A stretch of 53,237 nt of DNA from Lachnospiraceae bacterium (GTDB lineage Bacteria > Bacillota_A > Clostridia > Lachnospirales > Lachnospiraceae). The notes beneath the pieces are model-generated. The model did no database searches, was not told where the DNA came from, and worked only from the letters and a program-made list of their open reading frames with translations. Location: the NCBI GenBank assembly GCA_009911175.1, contig QXWX01000045.1, positions 1-53,237 of the forward strand. Reading direction: 5' to 3'. Shown piece after piece: positions 53,150 through 53,237 of the stretch; within the stretch, counting starts at the first letter, position 1, and each line of letters starts with the position of its first letter. The translations under genes were made by a program, and so were the position numbers.

Positions 53150-53237
53150 CTAGTACAGCGTTGCATTAATAATTGAGTAATAATCACTCGCTGTCCATGC
53201 CATTACTGCGTTGGAGTCAGTCAACGATGCTACCGGC
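53150..53237 (-). CDS. C-terminal fragment of a gene running off the window
   Basis: On the minus strand the frame is open from the edge to a TAG at 53150-53152 and reads PVASLTDSNAVMAWTASDYY, then SIINATLY. The Trp-Thr/Ala-x-Asp-Tyr ending resembles C-termini of some phage or bacterial surface proteins, but it is too short to assign. It converges on the anti-sigma gene with 14 bp between stops. Confidence 0.4.
   Translation of the reverse strand, partial: PVASLTDSNAVMAWTASDYYSIINATLY

Overview
The window reads as chromosome of an anaerobic, moderate-GC Firmicute, most likely a gut Lachnospiraceae (Clostridia). The basis is the gene style: strong AGGAGG ribosome-binding sites, YesM/YesN two-component regulation of CUT1 sugar importers, AraC regulators, GH4 and BadF-type sugar kinase genes, an Rpn-family nuclease with heptad repeats, and an RsgI-like anti-sigma factor. 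No tRNA, rRNA or CRISPR array was seen. The genus is inference.

Layout. (1) 1-5.6 kb is a scarred region: a 5'-truncated AraC/GH39 gene, a GPH-type sugar symporter, a 147-bp inverted-repeat element, a 48-codon cassette with its own promoter and terminator, and the wreckage of a purine/pyrimidine catabolism locus (amidohydrolase, permease and PucR fragments). (2) 5.6-9.5 kb has a PLP-dependent Cys/Met lyase with an NhaC-type antiporter behind a near-consensus promoter, and a convergent FadR-type GntR regulator. (3) 9.5-13.3 kb has a TetR regulator, a radical SAM protein and an overlapping LPG-synthase-type membrane protein. (4) 13.3-20.4 kb is mostly housekeeping-like: HAD phosphatase, a duplicated CmpB-type membrane protein, DegV, a DUF362 ferredoxin protein, an ECF sigma/anti-sigma pair and an acyl-CoA thioesterase. 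(5) 20.4-31.4 kb is a glycoside-use locus: YesN/YesM regulators, a divergent solute-binding lipoprotein, two permeases, a 1066-residue GH106-like hydrolase and a zinc alcohol dehydrogenase. (6) 31.4-32.8 kb holds a long inverted-repeat element and an Rpn-family nuclease gene with 21-bp tandem repeats. (7) 33-50.4 kb is the most interesting part: a TIM-barrel protein, BadF-type kinase, GH4, flavin reductase, AraC, two sugar isomerase/epimerase-fold proteins, a Gfo/Idh/MocA dehydrogenase, a second AraC, and a second CUT1 importer flanked by two paralogous cytosolic proteins of about 770 residues that I cannot place in a named family. (8) 51-53.1 kb encodes a secreted coiled-coil/Cys-His-rich protein, an ECF sigma factor and an RsgI-like anti-sigma factor with a histidine-rich tail.

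How they fit together. Region 7 looks like one dispersed regulon. A 31-bp motif, 26/31 identical, lies upstream of both the GH4 operon (32980-33010) and the importer operon (44743-44773). Its enzymes suggest that imported glycosides are trimmed in the cytosol by the two large paralogs and then opened by oxidation/elimination chemistry: GH4, Gfo/Idh dehydrogenase and isomerase-fold lyases. This is inference from family mechanisms. Neither importer operon carries an ATPase gene, so a shared MsmK/MsmX-type ATPase elsewhere is expected. At least three families of hairpin-forming intergenic repeats are scattered through the window and sometimes supply gene ends.
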